From Nomia melanderi (taxonomy: Eukaryota > Arthropoda > Insecta > Hymenoptera > Halictidae): a DNA stretch of 64,000 nt. The stretch covers positions 12,222,606-12,286,605 of the forward strand of contig NC_135009.1 of NCBI RefSeq assembly GCF_051020985.1. The letters run 5' to 3'. Below the pieces are notes generated by a model. The model searched no databases, was not told the origin of the DNA, and saw only the letters and a program-made list of their open reading frames with translations. The position numbers were made by a program, and so were the translations under genes. Below, one piece after another: positions 47,598 through 59,400 of the stretch; position 1 is the stretch's first letter, and each line of letters starts with the position of its first letter.

Positions 47598-50399
47598 ATT
47601 GAAACATTGCTGTTCTAGGGAATCGGTGATCAATTAATAAACTCTACACAGTAAGTGGTAGACTAACAGTAAATAATAATAGAATTAATAATCGATAAAT
47701 CATTTAGATAGTTAATAATCAAAAACAACCCAAGCTGCACAGAATTCACCCCACACAATTCGCCAGCTTTAACCCCTTCGCATACTATTTCCTTTCGCTA
47801 CTAAGCTCGTGTAATATTTTACTATCCACAATATGGAAGAAAAGCAACAAAATTCTCTACTTGAAGTGAAAATTTCATTTGAAGATAATAAGCTGATAAT
47901 AGCAAAATAATTTACTTTGATCCGTGGATAATCCACAACATTGACCTTTGTTGAATTGGTCTAGAAATATTCATCGCATCTTAACTGCAACAGTCTCAAC
48001 AACTTACTAATGCGTTTCGACTCTTATGAATCTACGTTTTCACTTATTTACGCATTCACCGTTCGCTCGTAGCATTTCCAAGTGGATGGAAAGCTTGAAA
48101 TGAAACATTAAACCGTACTCTGAGTACCTTCAACGTTTCGAGGTGGGTTAAAGTATAACAGACAGTTAACACCAGATTTTCATACATTTATTGTACAGTT
48201 TACTCTATTGTCCTCAAGAAGATCGATCGTCCACTTAGATCTAGGAAATAGTTAAAAAATGTTTCGTTAAGAACCACAATCAGGCAATTGAATCGATCAA
48301 AATCGACGGAAACATTTACCAAACGATGTTTATAAAATTCAGTATTAGTCAAATTCGCACTTTCCGTAAATCTAGGGTAAACCCACCTAACAAAGAATTA
48401 AACCGTTCGAGCAAGATAAGAAAGATGATATAAAGCGTCGCTTCTTGTGAAACACAACGAATCCCGCAGATTGGACAGAAAAAGGACGGCTACGAGGAAA
48501 ATTGATTAAGGTCGGAGGTAAAATGGCCCGTCCGTTGATGCAACGTCGCGTGTACACGCATGCATAGGGGTCACTCGATATTCGTTTATCTGGATAACCC
48601 TCGTCTTGCACAACTGTGTCCTTAATCTTGAGCGCGGATGCTGGCGAAGCTCGATTTGCATGTACGCTGGCCCCGCGGATCGGCTGCCCGCAAAAAGCAG
48701 GTTGGGGTAGACGAGGCCGCGGTGTGTTACGCAACCAGCAGCCGGCGAACGTTGCGCCAAGTGAATGAAACTGGCTCGTATCCACGAAACCAGCCCTTAC
48801 CGGCGCGGCCGCCGCGAGGCGCGCGTCCTGATGCAACTTTTTCGGCAATTGGCGCTTGAAAATGTAGAGGAAGGGTTCCGGGGACCAACCAGCTCTGAAA
48901 TATTAAAAATATTATTTGCCTAAGATTACCCAGAAGCGCAGACGAGAAAATTATTATCCCGGGAAGTGTAATTCGAGTGACTGAATTTTTATATCGAAGA
49001 GATGGTTTATATGATGCATTCTAAAATGCTGGAAAGTAGATGGAATGTCTGAGAGAAGACTTTATTAATAAGGGTTTTACAAATTTTTATTTTCCCCAGC
49101 TTTTTGTAATATTTAGGGTTCTCGTTTGTACTTGTATTTTAATTTGGAATCTTAATGAAGCTGGTCTCTGCAAATCGAGCAGCTGTTACTGATTTCAGTG
49201 TTATCGCGTTTTACTTGTCTATGCTGGATAATAAAATACTTAAAATGAATCTTAAGAAGATGCGTAAACGAGTGTTAAGCTAAGCAGGTTCGCTTTAAGA
49301 AAAGGAAGGTAAGACGAAGCTACGAAGAAGCTACGTCGAGGAATGTGTAATTAGTAATTAGCAATGTAGCAGCGGAGTACAGGTTAGAACATAATGTGTA
49401 TTTTGTTCTTAATAATACACTGGAGTTGTTGCGTGTCCCGGCAAAAGAAGGATCAAACACGCTTTGCTCGTCTCGTTCTTCTTACGGAGCTAATTAACTT
49501 TTGTTCGAAACGTTTTCTCCCGTTTCCAAGAGCGACGGGAACAATTAGGTATTCCTAGTCGATCATTTCGATTTTTCTCTTGGGAATTGCGACAGACCGC
49601 GTATCCATGTTTACCGAGCTCATTATGTAGATTCCGCGTCGAAACCACGCGAAAACATGCCATTTTTCCGAGCATTACCATAAATCTGCATCGCTCTTGT
49701 TAAAATAAGAAGGAAAAAGAGATTTTTGTAGCGCGTTACGAGCTACATTAAACCTTTCAAAACACGTTAAGCTTCGTCTTCATATTTCCGCGCGGTTCCG
49801 CCGATGATTCGTCACACGCGAAGCTCCGCCGCTCGAATGGAAATGAAAGATTCATGAAATCTTGGCCCGCGGCGTTCGGACTTAGGAAGGAGACCGATCA
49901 TTTCGAAAAGAACGGAACGTCGACCGCGACGAATTTGATAAACGAGCGAGCCCGGCCAGTCTACTTGAAATTACCATGCAAAGGAGAAAGTTCGATTTTC
50001 CTTCGCGTCCGTGCACCTGCCTTTACGGTTTCGACGAATTCGCTAGAATAGTTTACATCGGCCGTTTTATTCCCTTAAGGATTCCGAGCGAAATTTTCAT
50101 GTAATCGTTCTCTTAGGAATTCCGACGGACGACTGGCTTCCCGGTCGAAAAGTAACGCTCATATTGTTTTCACGCTATATTCTCCTATATTGGAGAGGTT
50201 TCGTTACCAATTATACTATGCTTCTATTTGCACACTTAACCCTTTGCACTCGGAAGTTTCTCACTAGAAATATTTCAACATTTTCTGACGAGACAAGGAT
50301 ACTTCGTGAAACCAACTCGAAGAGAAATCACGGGTACCGAGGAACAAAGCTATTTTATTTCAATATTTCCCAAATTGTTGCGTTGTACAAGGTATAATA

Positions 50400-50839
50400 T
50401 TAACCCTTTGCACTCGAGGGTCGCCTTATAGTCGTCACCTGATTCGACGCAGCAAACTCATAAAATTTTCAATTTAATATTAACACTGCGAACGAATGTC
50501 GGCATTTTGCTGAGATCAAACTTCCATCTTTGGAATACCCAGTCGTGAATAAATGATTTAACTAATTGAACCGCAAGAAATCAACACAGTTTCCTTATTC
50601 TCTATGATTTAAGCGTTCAGTGTTTAATTTAGCAGAGTTTGCAAAAGGTTTTGTATACTTTCAACAATCTTCGTCCGCAAAGGGTTAAACCTCGTGTAAT
50701 GCATCAACACATAAAACATCGAAGTAAAATAGTTCTATCTCTTAATTAATATAAGATAATCAATTGCGTTAGTTGTGAAGAATATCGTTAATACTTAATC
50801 AGAAAGTAATGAAAAATATTGTCGAGTGCAAAGGATTAA
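50400..50839. mobile_element. Middle family A element of the nest
   Basis: Left TTAACCCTTTGCACTCGAG, right reverse-complemented TTAATCCTTTGCACTCGAC, both at TTAA. Its body continues on either side of a family B insertion: flanking segments match an uninterrupted copy at 54272 (ATGCATCAA...AAAATAG). Confidence 0.7.
50480..50688. mobile_element. Inner family B element of the nest
   Basis: 209 bp. Left TTAACACTGCGAACGAATG, right reverse-complemented TTAACCCTTTGCGGACGAAG. Homologous to 54489-54692 (AAATGATTTAA, ACCGCAAGAAAT-like blocks). Confidence 0.7.
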
Positions 50840-51431
50840 GCATCAAATGTTACAGTTCCACTGTATGAAATCAAGCGGCGAGAGTCGCCTCTCGAGTGCA
50901 AAGTTCAATAGAATTCATTGCTTGTAACATCAACACGAAAAAGAGGTAACAGTGTACAATATATCACAGTAATATAGTAACACTACCGAACTTCAACCTG
51001 AATTCTACAATACATTTCGTCACAATTCATCTCGATCGCGCATCACAAAATATTCCGAATTTCCACATCCGACAACAATGAGGGAACACTCTGAACGCTG
51101 CTGTACACGAACGAAAGAATTCCCGAATATCCCGGAAACGTGACCGCGGCCTCAAACGAGAGACCGCCGCGCCCTATATCCGTGAACCAGTTAAAAACGA
51201 TTACGAAGGTGGATACCGCTTCCACGGTGGAATTATGTAAAGCATTGAAACGCGCTCGAAATGCCGTGGACTTAACGATCTGTGTCGTCGGGAGAACCGA
51301 TCGATTAATACGGTACAGGGCGAGGCGTGTGCAAGTCACGCGTGAAAAATGATTACTTTTCGACCGGGCGGATCGCTCGTCGGGAAATGTTGCAATATTT
51401 CGATCGTCGCGCGAAAGAGCCGGGGAACGGC

Positions 51432-51460
51432 GGGGGGGGGGGGGGGGGGGGGGGGGGGGG
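51432..51460 (+). repeat. Uninterrupted G29 homopolymer
   Basis: 29 consecutive G after a C, within a GC-rich patch. Long pure G runs are rare and prone to length error in sequencing. Confidence 0.9.
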
Positions 51461-54271
51461 AGCGGGACGAGCGCGCTTTAAAAATACGCCGCGTCTATTC
51501 ATAGACATTTCCTTGGACACACCGTTACTTCGGTATAAACATTCAGCTGGTGCACCACCGCACGGCGAACGCAACAGTGCATTGCACTTCTAACCTCGAA
51601 AGGAGCATTTGGTGTCTCGGCAAGACGTGCCAATTACAACGTTGCTCGCATGCTAAGCACGGTCTCTTTTCTCTTTACGTGCCATCCGCAAGGCTGTGCC
51701 GTCGCCGCGGCGCGGCGTTTGCAGTTTTCTGCAAATCTGACTCGCGTTACCTCGTGCTTCGCGTGTACACTGCAAACATCGCGTGTCCCTTTTCGTTTCT
51801 TTTATTTCTTCTTCTTTTTCCTTTTCGCTCGTAGCGATTCGCTGACATGCGCCGGTCTGTTACTTTCGTGCCACCTTGTATGCAGATGCGCGTCGTCGGA
51901 ACTGCTGCCTTTCGAGTTAGCGATTTTTGTTTGGTCTTTCAAGAGATCGTCGGTCTCTTGCCTCTGGATCGTCAAAGGTTCATTCTGCTCTTCATTTTGT
52001 CGTGCTTATGAATTTATCTGTGATCCTCCTTTGTTCATCGGGAACATTGAGCTTTGGTATGGGTAGTTTGTATTTGTACGCTGTTCCGAAGGCGAACATT
52101 CAGATTGTGCACGATTCAGAAGGATTTTGTAACGGTTCTATACGTCGCTTCTTTCATCTGTCCTACAGATGCGATAATTGCTCGCGAACTGTTACCGCTG
52201 AATTACGTAACATAAAGCGTGAAATTCAGCGAGGTAAACTTAGAGGAAACTTGATTAATTTATCGAGGTTACGTTTCTCGTGTTACGTGTATTTGTATCG
52301 GTGAAAATTCCAGCTGCCTGAACGGGACGTACAGAAATCGTCGTTGTTCAACGCGTAAATGCGCAGTGGATCTCGAATATTCCAGTCGACAGATGATGAA
52401 TCCACGAAAAAACAAGTTTCCACGAAAGGAGGTAGCGAAGCCACGACGAAACGGTACACGATCGGACGCAGAAAATCGTTTCCTCAAACCTCGACCGTTT
52501 TCACGGACGCGGAGGTTGAAGGAGGGCCCGATCGACTGTGCCAGCCGCCGCGCCGCGCGTATTGATGGATCGAGCTGAACGATGATTACAGAACTGGTCG
52601 GTTATCACCGGTTATTACAGGGTCGACTACCGGTTGGTTGCCTAGGCCGGTCCCTGGTCTCTCCCGTGGAAGCCTCCGGTTTAACGATTCCACTTTTCTT
52701 TCGCGAGCGCAGGGAAGTCGCTCGATCCTTCGTCGTTGCTGCGTTTCGCGGCTGCCGGAGAAGTTTAGCTACTCTCCAATGCTGGGTCCATACTGGCCAG
52801 AAACTCCTATACGCGTCTCCTCGCAAAGACATCTGGAAAAGATCTGTTAGTTGCGTTAGTCGCAATCCCAGAATCTAAATATGGAAACTCGCTAGTTTTA
52901 GATCGAACGCAGACCGAAGGTTCAACGCTAGAACAAGCGAATTGACTTCTTCCAATTCCTTCATAGAGGCAGTTATCGAGATTCCAATTGACTTATATTT
53001 CAGTTCAAGTATCACTGGATCGATATCTCTGGTAACTTCTCGGACAAGCATCTGGATCTACAATCGCCAAAGTAGTCGGGAATCGGTTGGACTCGTCGGG
53101 TCCTAGCGTGAAGAGCCGATCATCGGATCCAGCAAAGGAGATCAGAACGCGTTGCGAACGCAGAATTGCCCGCGCTATCGGTGATCGTAGTTCGCGAACA
53201 TCATTATGGAGCTAGCATAACGTTCTTTGTTGTTCCTGGTCGTCGCGGTCCCGCGATCTTCGCCGAGTCGCCATCATCCTCCGACTCCGAGCTCCTCCGT
53301 TCGCCTCGTTTCGCCTCGATCCTCTCTTTATTCTTGTTCTTTAGCGACGCGTAACGAGAGATCGTGTTTTCTTTACGCTTGACGGGCCACCGGCACCCTG
53401 TTGCCCATAACTCACTCCGCCGCGGAATGCAAAGCAGCCTCGTTTTCATGGAGCCCGATGTCGCATCACCTGCTTCGAGGAAGCGGATACACGGGAACGA
53501 TGGAAACGTTCCGCGGCGATGGAGAGGGTTCGATGGTCGCCGGATGACGGGCAAAAACCGCTGGTTCGTTTGATCGAGAGGTATATCCCGGTGGTAAATT
53601 ATCGATCTTTGATGGCGCGTTTAACGAATGGGGATTAGAGGCGAGTGTTGCGCGGTTTTTGCCGGGATTTGAAGAGTACTTCCTTTTTATGGGTACGCTC
53701 GCTTCTCGTACCGCGGACGTGACTATAGAGGGAAGTGGACGCGATCTTTTTTTGTGGATTCGCCGCTTGATGACTCTGTTAGACGCGGTTTTTGTTGTTT
53801 ATGCTGAGTATACGGTTTTTGCGGTGCACTGCTAGGCGATACGCCGGGGACAGCGAAGTTACGAAGACATTGATAGAACGTGATTATGGGAAGCTGGGTT
53901 CTATATTTACTCGTGTGTTTACATAATAAACACAGTGGAGTCTTCGGGAAGCAGGATTTGTTGTACACATTCGAGTCAAAGTTTTCTTTAACCGGTTAAT
54001 TGTGGAATTTAGCCGGAAAAACCTCTGGTTCTGCGCGCAGTAAAATCGAAAAATGGAGCGTGCACTCGTCGAACGCAGGAAGAATGCGCGTAGAGTATAT
54101 TTTAATGGAAGATCAAAGCGAAACGAAGAAGAATTAGGTGTTTATGTGAAAAAATAAAGAATTCATCGCTGGAAGAATTAGTACCATATCAAGCTTTACA
54201 ATGACGTGTATACTCGTCACAGTTAACTGGTTGAGGTTCGATATTCAAAGAATCTTCGCACGAAAGTAAAC

Positions 54272-54492
54272 TTAACCCGTTGCACTCGAGAGGTGACTCA
54301 ACCATTCGATTCGATATAACAAAATTACAATGTTTTATAATATTAAGTTTCGTAGAATGCATCAATATGTGAAACATTCATATAAAATAGCTTTGTTCCT
54401 TAATATACTCTCATTACCTCGTTTCAAATAGTATCGTCTATGTCTCATCGTCGAATATTTCTAGTGAAGACGTTCATGTCATTCAAGTTTAA
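54272..54492. mobile_element. piggyBac-like MITE, family A (orientation as copy 2)
   Basis: Left TTAACCCGTTGCACTCGAG then AGGTGACTCA. The right end is degraded near TTTCTAGTGAAGACG and meets a family B element at a shared TTAA. Confidence 0.65.
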
Positions 54493-54692
54493 CCCTTTGT
54501 GGACGTCGACATTTCGACGAGATGAAATGTTCATATTTGCAAGACTAAGTCGCAGACAAATGATTTAATTACTCGAACAGCAAGAAATTAACACGTAGTT
54601 CCCTTTTTTCCTATTAATTAAGCAATTGATGTATAATTTATCTTTATCTCTTGAAGGTGTACATTTCAAAGAATCTTCGTCAAAGGATCAAT
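54489..54692. mobile_element. piggyBac-like MITE, family B copy 2
   Basis: Left TTAACCCTTTGTGGACG; right end ...TCTTCGTCAAAGGATCAA, decayed. Internal blocks shared with 50480-50688. Confidence 0.65.
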
Positions 54693-55550
54693 CCTTCATG
54701 GAAAATTTCAATATTTAGAGATCGAGTATCAACCGAAGACTTCGCGTTCCAACGCATTCCAATAATCTTCGAGACATCAAGCTCTAACCGGGCCGGAAAT
54801 AATTGTCGAAACGTTCACAAAACGTTCGGAACCGTTTCCAGCGTACACCAGACGCTCCAGGAATATGCTCCGCGCCCGCAATAACTTCGCCTCTCGCGTA
54901 CGTTGACATTTGCTTCTCGGGCAGCGCGTCGAGAGGAGCCTAGCCAGCCGTCCCGCGGGGTTCGTTAGGAATTCCGGCATAAATGAAACTCGTTGTCGCC
55001 GTGGAAACGCTCCGGGTTCTGGGAACTCGAAATACTTTCTTCTTTTCTCTTTGTCCCGCGGAAAGAAAAAACCGGCGCGGCGGCGGCGGCGTTGATCATC
55101 GCCGCCGATACGACGCGAACGGAGAAAGACAGAGACAGAGAAAATTGCGCAGTCATAGCGATGGAAAGTTTCCGATGTCTGGCTCGCGCGCCGAGTTTCA
55201 CGTGGAATTAGCTCTCTTAGGCTACGGTTACGCTGCTCGCGGATCCGCGCGCGCTTCCGAATTGCTCGTTCGAACTGGATGATTCACGCTGATTGCGTAT
55301 TTCGACGAGCGGCTCGTGTTTCTGCTAGACACGTCGCGCAAAACGAATTTCACTGATTGCTATTACTTTTTTCGGCAATTCATTATCGAACATTCGATCA
55401 ACCGCTAACCCCGTTCACTGTACCACAACTGCACTCGGTGAAATCGTTGTGTCGTACTCATATTTTTCAGCGGAGCTATTCAACGACATGTACGATATTC
55501 TTTTGTAACTTACGAGAGAACACACGTGAATCAAGAAACGAAGCTTCTGT

Positions 55551-55830
55551 TTAACCCCTTGCCTTACAATAACGTGCCATTCTCGTGATAAAGATTTTAA
55601 ACCAAATTTAACGAACACATTACCGAATTCTTGTGAAATTAAATATTCTTTTGTTATCAGTTGCCATACTTTATACCAAACAGACACCTAGATTCCTTTT
55701 GATTTTCAAAGAATTATTAATGATAAAGTAGTTGTATCGATCATAGCTGAGAAATAAATCGTAAGGCTAACTACTTCGCATATTAGTGTATTATAGAAAG
55801 TTCAGTATTGTATATAATTCAAAGGGTTAA
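55551..55830. mobile_element. piggyBac-like MITE, family G copy 2
   Basis: Left TTAACCCCTTGCCTTACAAT; shares AAAGTAGTTGTATCGATC and AAATCGTAAGG with 26631-26869. The right boundary is uncertain: homology ends near 55775, but a GGGTTAA lies at 55824-55830. Confidence 0.55.
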
Positions 55831-56099
55831 TAATCTACAGATCTACCCCTTGCTCTAGAGTAGTTTCCGTAGACACACTAGTATTTATCGTACACTTTAT
55901 TGTACTGTCCCTAGAATAACAAGAGTTGCCAGCTCATGCATCAGTTCTCAATTTTCAGACGTCGGAGACGATTTTCGGGGCTAAATCTTGACGCCACGGA
56001 CGAATAGTCTAGCAATTTATATATATCCAATGTAGCCTTATTATTCCTCGTTTCAACGAACCGTGGGGCCAACGATTATTTCATTTAGATTTCGAGAAG

Positions 56100-56410
56100 A
56101 CCGCAGAACGGCCGTGGCGAGGCCGTTCGAACGGTCCGCGCGAGCGATTCCTCCCTCTCCTTCGTACGTACGCGCGCGCGAGCTCGCGCCTCGTCGTCCC
56201 AAATTGAATCAATTGCCACTTATGAAATAACGCCCGGCCGAAGTTACATAAACGAGCGACAAACGCCGCGCTAACTTACCTAGTCGACTTTGCTCGCACG
56301 TTTTCTTCGCGTTTCATGATTGTCCTCAATTGCGACCGGCGGAGCCGCCGCTAGCGCTCTAGCGTGGACCGAGCCGAGCCGAGCCGAGAGCCGGCCGCGG
56401 AACGCATGAA
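56100..56410. promoter_or_regulatory. CpG-rich island with GAGCC pentanucleotide run
   Basis: GC-rich patch with CGCGCGCGAGCTCGCG near 56170-56186 and four GAGCC units at about 56370-56389. Regulatory role is a guess from composition only. Confidence 0.3.
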
Positions 56411-59400
56411 ACGGCATTTTCTATGGGTTACGTAATGGGAGCTTGACATTTATTTACCTTTCCCCGCCGCGGTTTACCTGTAATTGCGCGCGGCCGGTTA
56501 CGCGGCCCGCGCAACCCTCAAACTGCAACGGCAATCTTACATTGATAACATTCCGGGAGCGGCCATTGAGTTGCGTCACCGGCGCGAGCGCGGATGGCGG
56601 CGAATCCTGGAAAGTGGGGGAGGCTCGCTTTTAACAAGGGAGAACGGTTAACCGGGGAGAATCGGTTGATTCGTTGATTATTGCCGATGACGTTCGTTAT
56701 CTCTTCTTCTTCTCGTCCCATTGATTTATTGGAAGATTACGTGTTTGTCATTGAAAATCTATTTTACTCGGTTTCATTGTTGCCCCGGCCATTTCTTTAA
56801 TAGACCGATCGATTGCGCGTAGGAAAAATTGCGGGAATTGGTAAAAATTATGTTATTAGAGTGTATATTGAGCTGTCAGGCGATATAATTCGAAATGATC
56901 GGAAATAGAGTTGTTTTAACTTGTGAAACGTTTATTCGATGCTTCGATTGGGGTGATTGGTTGACAGACGAAGGAGCTGTACTTTCGTAATTTCGGTAAA
57001 GAGTTTATCGCGAGAACAAGAACATCGAGGAATATTTCTTTTGACAGTAGGTTAGACAGTTTGTCGGTGTGTTACGTATGGAAATTGGATATTTATCGGT
57101 GAACACGCTGACGGGACAGTTTTGAAACGTGTTTTCGTATATGCAACGAAATCGGCCGATATCACAGAGGCACCGTCCCTTGTTAGTCACCGCTCGAATA
57201 GCTAATTTTCGTTAATTACTCGATTTATCGCGGCGGGCACGTGAGCGCGTTTAAGTGCAGGCCCCCGGTGGTTTACCGATGAATCACAATGACTCTTTCT
57301 TTCTTTAAATGCAGATCATTCGGTGCTCCCGACGCGAAGGATATTAAAGAGGATCATTTAATGGCTCTTCAGAACGTCAGTGTATTTAATTAACATTTGT
57401 AATGCGGATATTTAACCGTGACTCACCGATAGAGCGGACGGCGAGCGGTTCGCCACGTTGCATCAGCTATTTAAACAAATTTTCAAACGCTTGATTCATT
57501 TATTAATACTAAACCGGCTGTTATTCGGTTTGTTAGTCATTAGATTTAACTGTTTACTCACGGGTGAGTCTTTATTGTGCAAACAGTGTACGATTTATTT
57601 TAGACGCGTGAATTGAATGGAAGAAATCAAATGAATATTCTACTGTTAATGTTGAAGTTCGCGGTGCAGCCGTAAACTGTTTTTAAACTGGCTTTGCCTG
57701 TCCGAGAGGGAAATAAGACGGGAAGCAAACAGGGAAATGTAACTTGCCGCTTCGGAAACTATTATACTCGCAGAATTTTTTATAATTGTTATCTTGTATT
57801 ATTCAGCAGAGCGAAAGTTGCAGTGCTGTTTTCTGAAGACTTACCTTATTGCTTAACATTGAAGAAAATGGCAGAACTTTCTCAATAATTTTGTTTATTT
57901 CAAATTACTTCTGATCAGTTATGACTGCGTTGCAATGAATTATATCTTGCCTCCTTAAAATAAATTCACCGATCATTTTATGTATACGTTTGTTAAGTTT
58001 CAAACTATTCGTTTCAGTTTAAGATAGAATTCTATTCGATTGCATAAAACAATTACCATGCAATTAATGCGGAATCCTTCAGAGTTAACTACGAGAGAAA
58101 ATAATATAAGCGATTCGTGTGGGAAATGCAATAAACATCCGAAGAATTTGCATCGAAGTTGCAAGAAAAATCTACTTCCTTCGTGATAAGGTTCCTTACA
58201 TTAAATTGAACATAAAAACTCGTTACATACTACTGGCGTTTTCCCCTTATCGCGTCTCATACATCCGTGTAAGCCACGCTGCACGAAATGATACATTGTA
58301 GAAGCTAATTAAAGTCGATCTTGTAGATCTTTCATCGCAGTTAATAACTACTATATTTGCACAGCGATTAGACAATTTCGTAGAAACCAGCAAATCATTC
58401 ATGTACGGTTGTTATTAAAATTATCGTCGATTTGTCTGTCGTAATCATTTATCCTCGACACAAAGTTTAGAGCCGCAAACATGTCAAGCCCGTGGAAGAG
58501 CCAACAGTATAAATGTTCGTAAAATTTGATGGGATTTAATTCATCGAGTGATTTTCGTAAGACGGGGCTAATTACCGGAATAAATAATTATTGTAAACAC
58601 GCCCGGTGTACACTCTGACGCAGTGGTTCTCAACTTGAAATGCCTGAAAAGTCGCGCCGAATATTTAATTTCTACAACGTAAACATCAAATTACATTAAA
58701 CGCTTCGAACATTAATAAAACATTTGATACGTTGATTCAAGCAATTATCGTGTCCTGCGGCTTTTCACTGTAAACGCGTGAATTTCGTAAATCTAAAGTA
58801 ACCGTAATTGTATTAACAACAAACGTTCCGCCAATGAGGAATTCTTTTTCATAATTTACACGGATCACGAACTTTTCGAAGCGAAGAATTACTCACCCAT
58901 AATTCTCAGTGCGATGCGTATTCATCGTTCTAGGGTCAAGAGTCAAACGGAACGTATCAAAAGTATATCTCTCCTTTCTTTCGATTGTCCGTGGCACGCC
59001 ATCCGGTACGAATCTTAATCTGCCGGTGATTCAGTCGGATGAAACTCGCCTCGTCTCGCTAGACTGACTTTTATTGCTCGAATCTGCTGTGTTTTCGACC
59101 AAGACGCCCGGTGTTTCTTTTCGCGAACCGTTGAAACGCGCGGCTCTCGAATAATTCGTGCCGATTCGACCGTACGCGCGACTGCTGTAAACGGCAAGAA
59201 TCATTCACCCCAGTCCACCTTTCGAGCAGTTGCGCTATTAATATTTTCTTCATTAAATCGAATAAGAACCGTGCTCGTTTGCGAAAGGAATCTCAATTTT
59301 TCCCATAAATCTGTTCACATCGCGCTTCCTTGATACGCTCTGAAATACGAGTCTCGCCTCCTCTTGTCCGATAAAATGGAAAAGTGTCCGGTAGACAATT

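Larger units (their letters stand above)
50236..50908. mobile_element. Outer family A element of a three-level nest
   Basis: Left end TTAACCCTTTGCACTCGG at 50236; its other end (GGCGAGAGTCGCCTCTCGAG then TGCAAAG) lies at 50878-50903 and matches the right end of copy 44935-45172. The interval between is occupied by a second family A element at 50400-50839. Confidence 0.7.

Noticed and set aside
48387..48848. 153-codon minus-strand ORF
   Set aside because: No recognisable domain; overlapping frames on the same strand of similar quality.
51432..51460. Poly-G run as coding glycine or proline tract
   Set aside because: Both strands give only a monotone run flanked by unrecognisable sequence.
33872..55830. 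Autonomous piggyBac transposase associated with the TTAA elements
   Set aside because: All elements are 150-280 bp when unnested and have no coding frame.
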